Assembly: GCA_016756725.1 (NCBI GenBank)
Contig: JAESII010000004.1
Coordinates: forward strand, 1-64,000
DNA: 64,000 nucleotides
Direction: 5' to 3'
DNA from: Synergistaceae bacterium
GTDB lineage: Bacteria > Synergistota > Synergistia > Synergistales > Aminithiophilaceae
Part shown: positions 1 through 8,460 of the stretch, piece after piece
How positions within the stretch are numbered: the stretch's first letter is position 1
How the letters are laid out: every line of letters begins with the position of its first letter
The notes under the pieces: generated by a model
Told to the model about the DNA's origin: nothing
The model's database searches: none
What the model saw: only the letters and a program-made list of their open reading frames with translations
Translations under genes and position numbers: made by a program

Positions 1-106
1 CCTTTTCTTTCTGTTTCGCGACGGCTTTTTCTCCGCCTCCCGCACTGGCCTGCTCCCTGCGGCTCAAAAGAGCCTCACAGAGCTGGTCGATCGTCTTTTC
101 CGACAT
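1..106 (-). CDS. mmdA: Methylmalonyl-CoA decarboxylase alpha (carboxyltransferase) subunit, N-terminal fragment
   Basis: Only the first 35 codons lie in the window; the gene runs off the left edge. The ATG at 106 follows a good ribosome site (GAGGAGG about 9 bases upstream). The fragment has the typical amphipathic start of biotin-dependent carboxyltransferases and ends in GGGEKAVAKQKEKG, which in this family leads into the conserved LTARERI segment. The family takes the carboxyl group from methylmalonyl-CoA, and in sodium-pumping decarboxylases passes it to biotin. Its place directly after the epimerase in a methylmalonyl-CoA operon supports MmdA over a propionyl-CoA or acetyl-CoA carboxylase subunit, but the fragment alone cannot separate these. 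Confidence 0.75.
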   Translation of the reverse strand, partial: MSEKTIDQLCEALLSRREQASAGGGEKAVAKQKEK

Positions 107-192
107 GCTTCACTACCTCCTCGGGGAAGTCGGATCGTGGCGGCGGCAACGGGCAGACCCCGTCACCGCCGCCACGATTGCGTGAAGAGCAC

Positions 193-597
193 TCAGTCGC
201 GCTCGCTCAGCTCAAGAAGGATGCCGCCTGTGGCCTTGGGGTGGACGAAGGCGATCTTGGCGCCGCCAGCACCGTAGCGAGGCGTCTCGTCGATGAGGCG
301 GATTCCCTTGGCCTTCATCTCGGCCAGAGCGGCCTCAAGGTCGTCGACGCGGATGGCGATATGGTGGATGCCCTCGCCCTTTTTCTCGATGAACTTGGCC
401 ACGGGACTCTCGTCGCTGGTGGCCTCGAGAAGCTCCACTTCCGTGTCCTCCACGGGAAGGAAGGCGGTGATGACCTTCTGCTCGGCCACCTCTTCGCGGC
501 CGGTGCACTTGATGCCCAGCCCCTCCTCCCAGAACTTGAGGGCCTCGTCGATGCTCTTGACGGCGACGCCGATGTGATCGATAACGGTGGGCCTCAT
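193..597 (-). CDS. mce: Methylmalonyl-CoA epimerase
   Basis: This 134-residue protein of the VOC (glyoxalase/dioxygenase) fold interconverts the (R) and (S) forms of methylmalonyl-CoA, linking the mutase to the decarboxylase. Two beta-alpha-beta-beta-beta modules are visible, opening with IDHIGVAV and with [10 protein letters not shown]; the His residues of these segments and the Glu in GGILLELSE near the C-terminus are the expected metal ligands. Length matches the family. I chose the ATG at 597; an upstream GTG at 609 would leave no space after the AGGAGG ribosome site. It lies between the mutase B12 subunit and mmdA in one minus-strand operon. Confidence 0.93.
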   Translation of the reverse strand: MRPTVIDHIGVAVKSIDEALKFWEEGLGIKCTGREEVAEQKVITAFLPVEDTEVELLEATSDESPVAKFIEKKGEGIHHIAIRVDDLEAALAEMKAKGIRLIDETPRYGAGGAKIAFVHPKATGGILLELSERD

Positions 598-659
598 GAT
601 GCGCTGCACCTCCTGATTCAGTTCAAGTGAGGCAGGTCCGAAAGGGCCTCCCTCTCCTC

Positions 660-685
660 AATCGTCGCCCTCAAGGGCGACGATT
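660..685. repeat. 11-bp perfect hairpin between mutase and epimerase genes
   Basis: Arms AATCGTCGCCC (660-670) and GGGCGACGATT (675-685) are separated by 4 bases. In the direction of the operon (minus) no U-tract follows, so it is unlikely to terminate transcription of mcmA2-mce. An intra-operon mRNA-stabilising or processing hairpin is the simplest reading. Confidence 0.6.
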
Positions 686-700
686 CTTTTCCTGGGGAGT

Positions 701-1114
701 CTATTCCTTGGAGCGCTTCTCGGCGACGGCCTTCTCCAGCCACTCGATGCACTGGCTGGTCGGCGTCCCAGGGCCGAAGATGGCACCGGCACCGATCTCA
801 AGCAGGGCGGGCACGTCGCCGTCGGGGATGACGCCGCCGCCGAAGACGACGATGTCCTCGGAACCCTTCTCCTTGAGGAGATTGACGATGACCCGGAAGT
901 AGTGCTCGTGGGCCCCGGAAAGGATGCTGATGCCGATGGCGTCAGCGTCTTCCTGAATGGCCGTGTCGACGATCTGTTCCGGCGTCTGACGCAGCCCCGT
1001 GTAGATGACCTCCATGCCGGCGTCACGGAAAGCCCGGGCGATAACCTTCGCTCCGCGGTCATGACCGTCCAGGCCCGGCTTGGCTACAACGACTCGAATC
1101 TTGCGATCGCTCAT
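701..1114 (-). CDS. mcmA2: Methylmalonyl-CoA mutase, cobalamin-binding small subunit
   Basis: This 137-residue stand-alone B12-binding subunit carries adenosylcobalamin for the mutase reaction, succinyl-CoA to (R)-methylmalonyl-CoA. The base-off/His-on motif DxHxxG is at residues 16-21 (DGHDRG); the later SGAHEHY and GGGVIPDGD segments are the usual contacts to the lower ligand tail and corrin. The Rossmann-like domain is full length for split mutases (about 130-140 residues). It starts at ATG 1114, 20 bases after the stop of the large subunit. The family is split in the same way in many anaerobes; the G-protein chaperone gene (meaB) often seen next to it is absent here. Confidence 0.95.
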   Translation of the reverse strand: MSDRKIRVVVAKPGLDGHDRGAKVIARAFRDAGMEVIYTGLRQTPEQIVDTAIQEDADAIGISILSGAHEHYFRVIVNLLKEKGSEDIVVFGGGVIPDGDVPALLEIGAGAIFGPGTPTSQCIEWLEKAVAEKRSKE

Positions 1115-1134
1115 CCTGACCGTCTCCTTTCCGC

Positions 1135-2817
1135 CTACAGCACGATGTTCTCGCGGTACTCGCCGAACTCTTCACGCAGGACGCCGCAGATCTCGCCTTC
1201 CGTGGCGTAGGCCTTGACGGCTTCGACGATGCGGGGCATGAGGTTGACGGACTCATCCTTGGCGGCCTCGCGGACATCGTCGAGGACGGTCTGGACACGG
1301 AGGTTATCGCGCTTCTCCCGCAGCTCGCGGAGCTTGCGGCACTGATTCTCACCGACGCTGGGATCGACGCGGAGCAGTTCCCGGCCGGAGTTGTCCTCCT
1401 CGACCTGGTACTTGTTGACGCCCACGACGACCCGTTCGCCGCTCTCGACGGACTTCTGGTACTCGTAGGCGGCGTCCTGGATCTGGGACTGGACATAGCC
1501 CTTCTCGATGGCCGCCAGCATGCCGCCGAGCTCGTCGATCTTGGCGATGTACTCCTCGGCCTGCTTCTGGATCTCGTCGGTGAGGGCTTCGACATAGTAA
1601 CTGCCGCCAAGGGGATCGACGACATCGGCAGCACCGGACTCGTGAGCGATAATCTGCTGCGTCTTGAGGGCCACGCGGACGCTCTTTTCCGTCGGGAGGG
1701 CGAGGGCCTCGTCCATGCTGTTCGTGTGGAGCGACTGAGTCCCGCCCATGACGGCGGCCAGGGCCTGAACGGCGACGCGGACGATGTTGTTCTCCGGCTG
1801 CTGGGCCGTCAGAGTCGAACCGGCCGTCTGGGTGTGGAAGCGGAGCATCTGGGCCTTCTTGTCAGTCACACCGAAGCGGTCCTTCATGATCTTGGCCCAG
1901 AGGCGGCGGGCGGCACGGAACTTGGCGACCTCTTCGACAAAGTCGTTATGGGCATTAAAGAAGAAGGAGAGACGCTGGCCGAACACGTTGGGGTCGAGGC
2001 CGACCTTCATGGCCGCTTCGACGTAGGCGATGCCGTCGGCGAGGGTAAAGGCCACTTCCTGGACGGCCGTCGAACCGGCCTCGCGGATGTGGTAACCCGA
2101 GATGGAAATGGTGTTCCAGTTGGGGACGCTCTTCGAGCAGAAGGCGAAGATGTCGGTGATCAGCCTCAGCGAGGGTTTGGGGGGGAAGATGTACGTTCCC
2201 CGGGCGATGTACTCCTTGAGGATATCGTTCTGGATCGTGCCGGAAATCTTCTCCGCCGGCGTTCCCTGCTTCTCGGCGACGGCGATGTACATGGCCAGCA
2301 ACACCGAAGCGGGGGCGTTGATCGTCATCGACGTCGAGACCTTGTCGAGGGGGATCCCGCCGAAGAGGATCTCCATGTCGGCCAGGCTGTCGATGGCGAC
2401 GCCGACCTTGCCGACCTCGCCCTGAGCCATGGGATGGTCTGAGTCGTAGCCGATCTGCGTCGGCAGGTCAAAGGCGACGGAAAGGCCGCTCCCGCCCTGC
2501 TCGAGCAGGTAGCGGTAGCGCTTGTTGGACTCCTCGGCCGTCGAGAATCCCGCGTACATCCGCATCGTCCAGAAACGGCCGCGATACATCGTCGGCTGGA
2601 CGCCGCGGGTAAAGGGATACTGCCCGGGGAAACCCAGATCCTTGTTGTAGTCCTGGTCCTTCACGTCCAGGGGCGTGTAGAGCCGGTCGACGGGCAGGCC
2701 GCCGCCGGAGACGAAGCGCTTCCGCCTCTCGGGGAACCGGGCCAGGGCCTTTTCGACAGAGGCGTCGTACTTCTCTCTGCCCTCTGCGATCTTCTGGAGC
2801 TTTTCTTCCTGAAACAC
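1135..2817 (-). CDS. mcmA1: Methylmalonyl-CoA mutase, catalytic large subunit
   Basis: This 560-residue TIM-barrel subunit binds the CoA substrate and houses the radical rearrangement. Family hallmarks include the early [12 protein letters not shown] and [11 protein letters not shown] segments, the [17 protein letters not shown] stretch, the [13 protein letters not shown] segment and the [18 protein letters not shown] block; the C-terminal linker is short because the B12 domain is a separate gene. I chose GTG 2817, which has GGAGG eight bases upstream and gives the usual N-terminus (FQEEKLQKI); a longer reading from 2925 has no ribosome site. It is first in the operon mcmA1-mcmA2-mce-mmdA, which interconverts succinate and propionate units. 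Confidence 0.96.
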   Translation of the reverse strand: MFQEEKLQKIAEGREKYDASVEKALARFPERRKRFVSGGGLPVDRLYTPLDVKDQDYNKDLGFPGQYPFTRGVQPTMYRGRFWTMRMYAGFSTAEESNKRYRYLLEQGGSGLSVAFDLPTQIGYDSDHPMAQGEVGKVGVAIDSLADMEILFGGIPLDKVSTSMTINAPASVLLAMYIAVAEKQGTPAEKISGTIQNDILKEYIARGTYIFPPKPSLRLITDIFAFCSKSVPNWNTISISGYHIREAGSTAVQEVAFTLADGIAYVEAAMKVGLDPNVFGQRLSFFFNAHNDFVEEVAKFRAARRLWAKIMKDRFGVTDKKAQMLRFHTQTAGSTLTAQQPENNIVRVAVQALAAVMGGTQSLHTNSMDEALALPTEKSVRVALKTQQIIAHESGAADVVDPLGGSYYVEALTDEIQKQAEEYIAKIDELGGMLAAIEKGYVQSQIQDAAYEYQKSVESGERVVVGVNKYQVEEDNSGRELLRVDPSVGENQCRKLRELREKRDNLRVQTVLDDVREAAKDESVNLMPRIVEAVKAYATEGEICGVLREEFGEYRENIVL

Positions 2818-2913
2818 TCCTCCCACCTCCAACGTAACATTTGTCTCCCCACATGAAAATTCCCGCAGGATCTCATGGAGCTTGTCCCGTCGGGAACGAC
2901 TGCAAGCCACCCT

Positions 2914-2942
2914 AGTATTTATCACCTTTTTACAGAAATCAA
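2914..2942 (-). promoter_or_regulatory. Predicted promoter of the methylmalonyl-CoA operon
   Basis: On the minus strand a TTGATT -35 box (2937-2942) is followed after 17 bases by AATACT (2914-2919), placing the start near 2907 and giving a leader of roughly 90 bases before GTG 2817. The -10 matches the consensus at four of six positions. Confidence 0.45.
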
Positions 2943-3045
2943 CCTCTTGACCTAAATTTCCAAAAAAGGCGGTTTCTTATGCAAATGGGCCGGCTCGTGA
3001 ATGAGGGAACTCCGAGAGAATACACTCTTATCATTATAGCCCATG

Positions 3046-4200
3046 TCAGCCCAGAAAGGCCAACGCCTCGAAGACGACGGGAATGAGAGTGGTGAAGAGG
3101 ACCATGCCGACGATGGCGATGGGATAGGCGGCGCCATAGCCGGCGGCGCATTCCTCGGAACCGGTGGCATCGATGGCCGCTCCCAGGCCGGGCGTGCTCG
3201 TCATGGCCCCGCAGATAGCCCCGGCCAAGAGGATCCAGTTCATACCCCAAAGGCGCCGGCCGAGGAAGTAACCGGCTCCTTCAGCCACGACGGCCGCCGC
3301 CGTGGCCATGATGATCAGAGCCACCCCCTGCTCCCTCAGGGCCGTAACGATCTGAGGGCCCGCCATGAGGCCCGAGGCGGCGAGGAAGAAGGCCAGGGAG
3401 AGGGAGCGAAAGGCTCCGAGGACCTTGGCGTCCATGCGGAAGGAGAGGGGCCCGATCCTCCCGAGGGCTCCGGCAACGAGGGCCACCAGAAGAGCGCCTC
3501 CCGTCGTTCCCAGCGACAGGAAGCCCAGTCCCGGGAGGGGGATTTTGACGGAGCCGACAAGGGAACCGGCGGCCATGGCGAAAGCGAAGGAAGCCAGGGA
3601 AAAGACCGTTGACCCGCCACAGCCCCCCCTGTCCTTCTCCTTCGGCCGAAGAGACTGCAAGGCCCTTTTTTCTGAGGCGACATCAATGCCAAAGAGAAGG
3701 GGGGCGAGCTGGACGAAGAGGACGACGGCGATGACGCCAAAGGGATAGGCGACGGTGTAGCCGACGACGACGAGGGGATTTCCCCCCGTCGCCTCCAGGG
3801 CCGCGCCCAGCCCGGGCGAACTCGTGAGGGCACCCGTGTAGGCTCCGGCGACAAGGACGGGATCGGCGGAAACTCCGAAAAGAAGGGCACAGACGAGGAC
3901 CGTCGCCGCACCGGCAAAGGTCACGAACAGGCTGAGGAGGGGAAAGCGCCATCCGTAGAGCCGGATGGCCCCGACGATCTCCTCCGAGGCCAGGAGGCCG
4001 ACGGCGACGACGAAGACGAGCAGGTTCCAGGTAAAATACTCCCGCGGAACGGACCCTCCTGCCATTCCCAGGAGAAGGCCCGTAAAAAGGGCTCCCGAGA
4101 GGCCGAGACTGATCCGGCCGAAGCGGATGCGCCCCAGGCCGTAACCGGTGAGGACGGCCAGAGAAAGAAGAAGGAGAGGGTCTTTCGGCACCACTGTCAC
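3046..4200 (-). CDS. AspT/YidE-family duplicated-domain membrane transporter
   Basis: A multi-spanning membrane protein of about 384 residues made of two homologous halves. The internal duplication is visible in the signature GALTSSPGLGAALEATG in the first half and GAMTSTPGLGAAIDATG in the second, each followed by a transmembrane segment. This is the mark of the aspartate:alanine exchanger family (AspT and the YidE/YbjL proteins). The usual two TrkA-C domains between the halves are missing; a short charged loop (around RPKEKDRGG) replaces them, so it is a minimal version. The substrate is unknown; a dicarboxylate or amino acid is the family expectation. The start is uncertain: GTG 4200 has AAAGGG upstream, while the frame stays open to GTG 4242. 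Confidence 0.75.
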   Translation of the reverse strand: MTVVPKDPLLLLSLAVLTGYGLGRIRFGRISLGLSGALFTGLLLGMAGGSVPREYFTWNLLVFVVAVGLLASEEIVGAIRLYGWRFPLLSLFVTFAGAATVLVCALLFGVSADPVLVAGAYTGALTSSPGLGAALEATGGNPLVVVGYTVAYPFGVIAVVLFVQLAPLLFGIDVASEKRALQSLRPKEKDRGGCGGSTVFSLASFAFAMAAGSLVGSVKIPLPGLGFLSLGTTGGALLVALVAGALGRIGPLSFRMDAKVLGAFRSLSLAFFLAASGLMAGPQIVTALREQGVALIIMATAAAVVAEGAGYFLGRRLWGMNWILLAGAICGAMTSTPGLGAAIDATGSEECAAGYGAAYPIAIVGMVLFTTLIPVVFEALAFLG

Positions 4201-4274
4201 ATCGCCACGCCCTTTCAGAAAATGGAAGATAGCTTCCTGCACCAGGGAAGACTATACGAAAAGGGGGAGGATGT

Positions 4275-4303
4275 GAAAAGGGCCGATTCTCGCGAATCGG
4301 CCC
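4275..4303 (-). terminator. Intrinsic terminator of the DEAD-box helicase gene
   Basis: A 10-bp stem GGGCCGATTC/GAATCGGCCC (4280-4289 with 4294-4303) with a 4-base loop is followed on the minus strand by TTTTC. It lies just after the helicase stop codon. Confidence 0.8.
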
Positions 4304-4326
4304 TCAGTTCAACTTTTCGCCTTGAC

Positions 4327-5781
4327 CTAACGGGCGCCGCGGGGACGAGGACGGCCGGAGGCGGCGTACCCCCGGGAACGGTCACGGTATTCGTTGCGCC
4401 GACCGCCGCGGGAATCGCTCCGGCGGCCACGGTCGCGCTGAGCCCGTTCCTGCTCTGCCTCCAGTTCGGCCTTCAGGGCATAGCCCCGGGCCCCCTGGAA
4501 GGCGAGCCGGGCAAGAAGACCAGCAGTGACGTCCAGAGCGTCCTCCCTGGCCAGGATGGCCTGGGCCGTCTCGCGGTAGTCGGCACCTTCGGCCATGGCC
4601 GCCAGCTTGTCCAGCTCCTCGGTGAGCCGGAGCTGCTCAAGCTGCTCCAGATCCTTCCTGTCAGGAACGGGGAACCAGGTGATGCGCAGCGAGAAGCTGC
4701 GGATGAGTCCCTTCATCTTGCGGGCCTCGACGGGCGAAAGGAGGGTGACGTTGATGCCGCTGTTGCCGGCACGGCCCGTCCGTCCGCTGCGGTGGACGTA
4801 GGCCTCCAAGTTCGAGGGCAGGCCCAGCTGGATGACGTGGGTGACGCCCGTCACGTCCAGGCCGCGGGCGGCCACATCGGTGGCCACGAGAATCCCCGTC
4901 GAGCTGGACCGGAACATCTCGAGGGCGTGGTTCCTCTCCCTCTGCCCCATGTCACCGTGAATGGGCTGGGCGGCGAAGCCGGCCTGAGCCAGTCGCAACG
5001 CCACATCGGCCGTCTCGACCTTGGTGGCGCAGAAGACGATGGCCCTCTCGGGGCGCTCCCAGAGAAGGACGTTGACGAGAGCCTCGTAACGCCGCCTCGA
5101 GGGACAGACGAAGACCTTGTGGGAGATGTCGTCGTTGGCCGTCTCGTCGGCAGAGAGCGTCAGTCGCCTGGGGTCTTTGAGATAACGGCGGATCAGGTAG
5201 CGGACCGAGTCGGGAACGGTGGCCGAGAAGAGCCAGGTTCTCTTGATGTTGGTCATGCGCTTCAAAATGGCCTCGAGCTCGTCGCGGAAACCCAGATCGA
5301 GCATGTGGTCGCCCTCGTCAAGGACGAGGCTTTCGATCGTGTCGGGGTTGAGCGTTCCCCGCTCGAGATGATCGATGACACGGCCCGGCGTGCCGACGAC
5401 GAGGGAGGCTCCCCGACGGAGCTGCGAGATCTGCGGACCGATGGAGACGCCGCCGACGAGAGTCGCCACGGCCATGCCCTGAGGGCGGCCGAGCCATTCC
5501 ATCTCGCCTGCCGTCTGCTGGGCCAGCTCCCGAGTGGGAGCGAGGACGAGGACCCTGGGGGCGCCGCCGCCGACGAGGTCGTTGATGAGGGGCAGAGAAA
5601 AGGCGAGGGTCTTGCCCGACCCCGTCTTGGCCTGAACGACCAGGTCGGTCGAAAGGACGTCGTCGAGACCGAGGACGGCCTGCTGGACGGGCGTGGGCGT
5701 TTCGAAGCCTCTTGCGGCGATGGTCTCCTGCAGACGAGACTTCAGATCATAATCGGAAAAACGGACTTCCTTGATGGACAA
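4327..5781 (-). CDS. DEAD-box ATP-dependent RNA helicase
   Basis: A 484-residue superfamily 2 helicase that unwinds short RNA duplexes, probably in ribosome assembly or mRNA decay. All motifs are present in order: Q motif (GFETPTPVQQ), I (AKTGSGKT), Ia (PTRELAQQ), Ib (TPGR), II (DEGD, a variant of DEAD), III (SAT), V (RGLD) and VI (HRSGRTGRAG). The C-terminus is a low-complexity Arg/Gly tail typical of CsdA/RhlE-like cold-shock helicases and probably binds RNA. I chose TTG 5781, which has AGGAGG seven bases upstream and begins LSIKEVRFSD; the frame extends to 5817 with no ribosome site. It is a single-gene unit with its own terminator. Subfamily is not resolved. Confidence 0.93.
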   Translation of the reverse strand: MSIKEVRFSDYDLKSRLQETIAARGFETPTPVQQAVLGLDDVLSTDLVVQAKTGSGKTLAFSLPLINDLVGGGAPRVLVLAPTRELAQQTAGEMEWLGRPQGMAVATLVGGVSIGPQISQLRRGASLVVGTPGRVIDHLERGTLNPDTIESLVLDEGDHMLDLGFRDELEAILKRMTNIKRTWLFSATVPDSVRYLIRRYLKDPRRLTLSADETANDDISHKVFVCPSRRRYEALVNVLLWERPERAIVFCATKVETADVALRLAQAGFAAQPIHGDMGQRERNHALEMFRSSSTGILVATDVAARGLDVTGVTHVIQLGLPSNLEAYVHRSGRTGRAGNSGINVTLLSPVEARKMKGLIRSFSLRITWFPVPDRKDLEQLEQLRLTEELDKLAAMAEGADYRETAQAILAREDALDVTAGLLARLAFQGARGYALKAELEAEQERAQRDRGRRSDSRGGRRNEYRDRSRGYAASGRPRPRGAR

Positions 5782-6003
5782 ACGATCTCCTCCTGAACGA
5801 CGAGGCCAGGGGAGCAAAAAAGAGGGGCACCCCTTACGGGCAGCCCCGGCATCCCAACAGCCTCAAGCTGCGCTCTATTGTCCCCGAAAGACGGCAGATG
5901 TCAAGGGCCTCAGGAGCGGCAGGGCCCCGATCGGTCGACGCCTGTCGCAAATCGGATGAGACTGGGGTATGATAGCTTAAAAATGGGAGAGAGGTGATTG
6001 CCG

Positions 6004-6372
6004 TTGAACATGGTGACCTGCGATCGATGCTCCAAGCTCTTCGGTTCACCGGGCCCCCGCATCTGTCCTGCCTGCTCCAAGGAGCTGGACGCGATCTACA
6101 AACGGGCCCGTGAATATCTCCGGGATCACGACAGAGAGAGACTGAACGTTCGGGAGCTTGCGGAGGCCATCGGCGAAGAGGCTGCAGACCTTGATCTTCT
6201 CGTTTCGATGGGGCGCCTTCGCCTCTTCGACGAAGATGACGGAGTGACGGCCTCCGGTGACCGGGAAAAACTCCTCCAGGACTTTCAAAAGAGCCTCAAC
6301 AAAGGGAAGGGGTCGCAGAAAGGCCAAAGCAGCAGCCTCTATGTGGCGGAACGATACCGCAAGAAAGACTGA
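6004..6372 (+). CDS. Zinc-ribbon / helix-turn-helix protein resembling flagellar-operon YvyF (TIGR03826)
   Basis: A protein of about 122 residues with two CxxC pairs near its N-terminus (CDRC and CPAC), a helical segment (YKRAREYLRDH) and a MerR-like helix-turn-helix (VRELAEAIG then LVSMGRLRLF). This is the arrangement of the small YvyF protein encoded among late flagellar genes of Firmicutes, a proposed regulator. No flagellar gene is nearby, so function is only suggested. Start choice: TTG 6004 is seven bases after AGAGAGGTG; ATG 6010 and TTG 5998 are alternatives. The C-terminal third is Lys/Gln-rich and not conserved. Confidence 0.6.
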   Translation: MNMVTCDRCSKLFGSPGPRICPACSKELDAIYKRAREYLRDHDRERLNVRELAEAIGEEAADLDLLVSMGRLRLFDEDDGVTASGDREKLLQDFQKSLNKGKGSQKGQSSSLYVAERYRKKD

Positions 6373-6390
6373 TCTGAAGACGCCAGCCAT

Positions 6391-6430
6391 GGAAGCCGGC
6401 CCCGCCCGAGGGGACCGGCTTCCTTATTGG
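6391..6430. terminator. Bidirectional terminator hairpin between convergent genes
   Basis: Arms GGAAGCCGG (6391-6399) and CCGGCTTCC (6415-6423) form a 9-bp stem followed on the plus strand by TTATTGGTTT. It separates the zinc-ribbon gene (plus) from the flavodiiron gene (minus). Confidence 0.65.
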
Positions 6431-6443
6431 TTTCCGTCAGCTC

Positions 6444-7646
6444 CTAGAGATAGCAGGCTTTGAGCTTGGCCGCCATCGCCTCTCCCAGAAGAGCGCACTG
6501 GGTCAGGATTTCCCCGTTGGGAGCCGACTTCATCTCCACCTGGGGATCGACGAGCTCCCACCCGCCGGAATGGGCGAAGTCAAGGAGGGCCTTGAGGGCC
6601 ACGCCCTGGGCCCAGGTGTAGGATCCGCAGACGCCGACGAGTCGGTCTTTGAGCATCTTGTTGCGCAGGTGGTCGAGAAGGGTCGCCATGGGCGGGAAAA
6701 GGGTCATGTTGTAGGTGCAGCTGGCCAGGACAAGGCCGCGGAAACGCCAGATATCCTTCACCACGTAGGAGACGTGACTGCGCGAGATGTCGTGGACGAC
6801 GATCCGCTCGATCCCCTCCTCGGCCATGGCCCGGGCTACGGCCTCGGCCATCCTCTGGGTGTGGCCGTACATGGACCCGTAGACGACGACGGCTCCGCAC
6901 TCCGAGACGTGACGGCTCCAGCCGTCGTAAAGAGCGACGATCCTTCCCGGATCTTTGCGGTGTACGGGACCGTGAGAGGGGGCAATGACGGAAATCTCCA
7001 GCCCCTTGAGCTTGGCGATGGCCTTCTGGACCTGGGGGCTGTAGCGCCCGACGATGTTGGAGAAATAGCGGAGAATTTCGTCGGCATAGTAGTCCATGTC
7101 GACTTCGTCGTCGAAGATGCCCCCGTCGAGGGTGCCGAATCCGCCGAAGGCGTCACAGGTGAAAAGCACCTTCGAGGCGAGATCGTAGGTGACCATCGTC
7201 TCAGGCCAGTGAACCATGGGGATCATGTGGAACCGGAGCTGATGGCCCCCCAGATCGAGAATATCGCCCTCGGCAACGGTGACGATGTCATCGGTGAGGG
7301 CATAGAAACTCTCGAACATCCCCTTCGTCTGGGCGTTGCCGACGATTTTCATCTCCGGGTAGATGGCCTTGAGCACCTTCATGGACCCCGAATGATCCGG
7401 CTCCATGTGGTTGACGATGAGGTAGTCGAGGGACCGTTTTCCGATGACGGCCTCGATTTTGTCGATGAGAACGTTCATGGACGAGCTCTTGACCGTATCG
7501 ATCAGGGCCGTCTTCTCCCCCACGACGAGATAGGCATTGTAAGAGACGCCCCGCGGAAGAGGCCAGACGGACTCGAAAAGATCCGTCTCGTGATCGTTGG
7601 CACCGACCCAGAAGATGCCCTCCTTGACGGGAATGGCTTCGTGCAT
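6444..7646 (-). CDS. fprA: Flavodiiron protein (A-type flavoprotein), oxygen and/or NO reductase
   Basis: A 400-residue cytoplasmic enzyme that reduces O2 to water or NO to N2O, protecting anaerobes. The N-terminal metallo-beta-lactamase-like domain (about 1-248) carries all diiron ligands: His80, Glu82, Asp84 and His85 (HMEPDH), His146, Asp165 and His225. The C-terminal flavodoxin domain (about 250-400) has the FMN phosphate loop GSMYGHT. Length is that of two-domain (class A) FprA proteins without extra rubredoxin modules, so a separate rubredoxin or ferredoxin must donate electrons. It is monocistronic with its own predicted promoter and diverges from the thiamine transporter. Confidence 0.95.
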   Translation of the reverse strand: MHEAIPVKEGIFWVGANDHETDLFESVWPLPRGVSYNAYLVVGEKTALIDTVKSSSMNVLIDKIEAVIGKRSLDYLIVNHMEPDHSGSMKVLKAIYPEMKIVGNAQTKGMFESFYALTDDIVTVAEGDILDLGGHQLRFHMIPMVHWPETMVTYDLASKVLFTCDAFGGFGTLDGGIFDDEVDMDYYADEILRYFSNIVGRYSPQVQKAIAKLKGLEISVIAPSHGPVHRKDPGRIVALYDGWSRHVSECGAVVVYGSMYGHTQRMAEAVARAMAEEGIERIVVHDISRSHVSYVVKDIWRFRGLVLASCTYNMTLFPPMATLLDHLRNKMLKDRLVGVCGSYTWAQGVALKALLDFAHSGGWELVDPQVEMKSAPNGEILTQCALLGEAMAAKLKACYL

Positions 7647-7706
7647 GCTGCTCCCTCCTCAGGGCACGACCCCGAAGGCCGCGCAAATGAAGTGTCTTTT
7701 GCTATC

Positions 7707-7735
7707 AGGTTAGTTCCGTCGCCGCCGTCTGTCAA
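7707..7735 (-). promoter_or_regulatory. Predicted promoter of the flavodiiron gene
   Basis: On the minus strand a perfect TTGACA (7730-7735) is followed after 17 bases by TAACCT (7707-7712). The start would lie near 7700, about 55 bases before ATG 7646. Confidence 0.6.
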
Positions 7736-7755
7736 AGGAGCCTTGAGTCCCCTCT

Positions 7756-7784
7756 TTGACAAGTGGGGACCCAAGGAGTATAAA
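7756..7784 (+). promoter_or_regulatory. Predicted promoter of the TPP-riboswitch transcript
   Basis: TTGACA (7756-7761), a 17-base spacer and TATAAA (7779-7784) form a near-consensus housekeeping promoter. Transcription would begin near 7791, a few bases before the riboswitch P1 stem. Confidence 0.85.
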
Positions 7785-7796
7785 GTCCCTGTACGT

Positions 7797-7883
7797 GCAC
7801 CGGGGGAGCCGCGTCACCGCGGCTGAGAGGGGGCTTGCCCCGACTCCTGGGACCTGACCAGGTCATGCTGGACAGGGAGGTGC
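7797..7883 (+). promoter_or_regulatory. TPP riboswitch (THI element)
   Basis: The leader contains the conserved core GGCTGAGAGG and GGGACCTGACCAGGTCATGCTGG, split here as GGCTGAGAGG (7821-7830) and ACCTGACCAGGTCATGCTGG (7852-7871), closed by a P1 stem GCACC (7797-7801) with GGTGC (7879-7883). It binds thiamine pyrophosphate. A strong terminator follows at 7903-7928, so the switch most likely acts by premature termination, lowering transporter synthesis when thiamine is abundant. Confidence 0.93.
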
Positions 7884-7902
7884 CCGATCTTCGACGCAGA
7901 TC

Positions 7903-7928
7903 GCTCCCGCCCGGCGCGGGAGCTTTTT
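7903..7928 (+). terminator. Riboswitch-controlled intrinsic terminator
   Basis: Arms GCTCCCGC (7903-7910) and GCGGGAGC (7916-7923) with a 5-base loop are followed directly by TTTTT. It lies between the TPP aptamer and thiT, the standard expression platform. Confidence 0.9.
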
Positions 7929-7956
7929 CGTCCCCGGCAGCGGAAAGGACGGATTG

Positions 7957-8460
7957 ATGATGGCCATCAGCACGCGCACCCTTGTCGAAGGATCTCTGGC
8001 CGCCGCCCTGTCGGTGGCCCTCTCCTATCTCAAGATCTGGAACATGCCCCAGGGCGGATCGGTCACCCTCGAGAACGTTCCCCTCGTCCTCTTCGCCCTC
8101 CGGCACGGCCTGAGAGGAGGGCTTTCGGCGGGAGCCGTCTCGGGAACAATCCAGCTCCTTCTGGGGGGCTATGTGGCCCATCCGGCCCAGGCACTTCTGG
8201 ACTACCCTCTGGCCTTCGCCTCCCTCGGACTGGCCGCCCTGGTGCCCCGCCCCCTCTGGGCCGGAGCCCTTCTGGGCAGCCTGGCCCGATTCTGCTGCCA
8301 CGTCCTTTCAGGGGTGGTCTTCTTCGCCAGCTACGCTCCCGAGGGGACCAACGTCTGGATCTACGCCATCGGCTACAACGGGTCCTTCATGGTGCCCAAC
8401 CTGATCCTGACCGTTCTGGCCTGCTACCTACTGATCCCCCGCCTTCAGTCGCTGCGCTAG
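7957..8460 (+). CDS. thiT: Thiamine transporter, ECF S-component
   Basis: A 167-residue membrane protein with about six transmembrane helices. It is the substrate-binding (S) component of an energy-coupling-factor transporter; shared EcfA/A'/T subunits would be encoded elsewhere. The family signature around residues 25-50 is clear (KIWNMPQGGSVTLENVPL followed by an Arg/Gly turn), and so is the late ATGTN-like region near TNVWIYAIGYNGSF, where a conserved aromatic/Asn set forms the thiamine pocket. The TPP riboswitch upstream confirms the substrate. ATG 7957 is about seven bases after GGAAAGGA. The 3' end overlaps the convergent exported-protein gene by 33 bases. Confidence 0.93.
   Translation: MMAISTRTLVEGSLAAALSVALSYLKIWNMPQGGSVTLENVPLVLFALRHGLRGGLSAGAVSGTIQLLLGGYVAHPAQALLDYPLAFASLGLAALVPRPLWAGALLGSLARFCCHVLSGVVFFASYAPEGTNVWIYAIGYNGSFMVPNLILTVLACYLLIPRLQSLR

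Noticed and set aside
660-685. Terminator within the methylmalonyl-CoA operon
   Set aside because: No U-tract follows on the transcribed (minus) strand; T residues occur only on the other strand.
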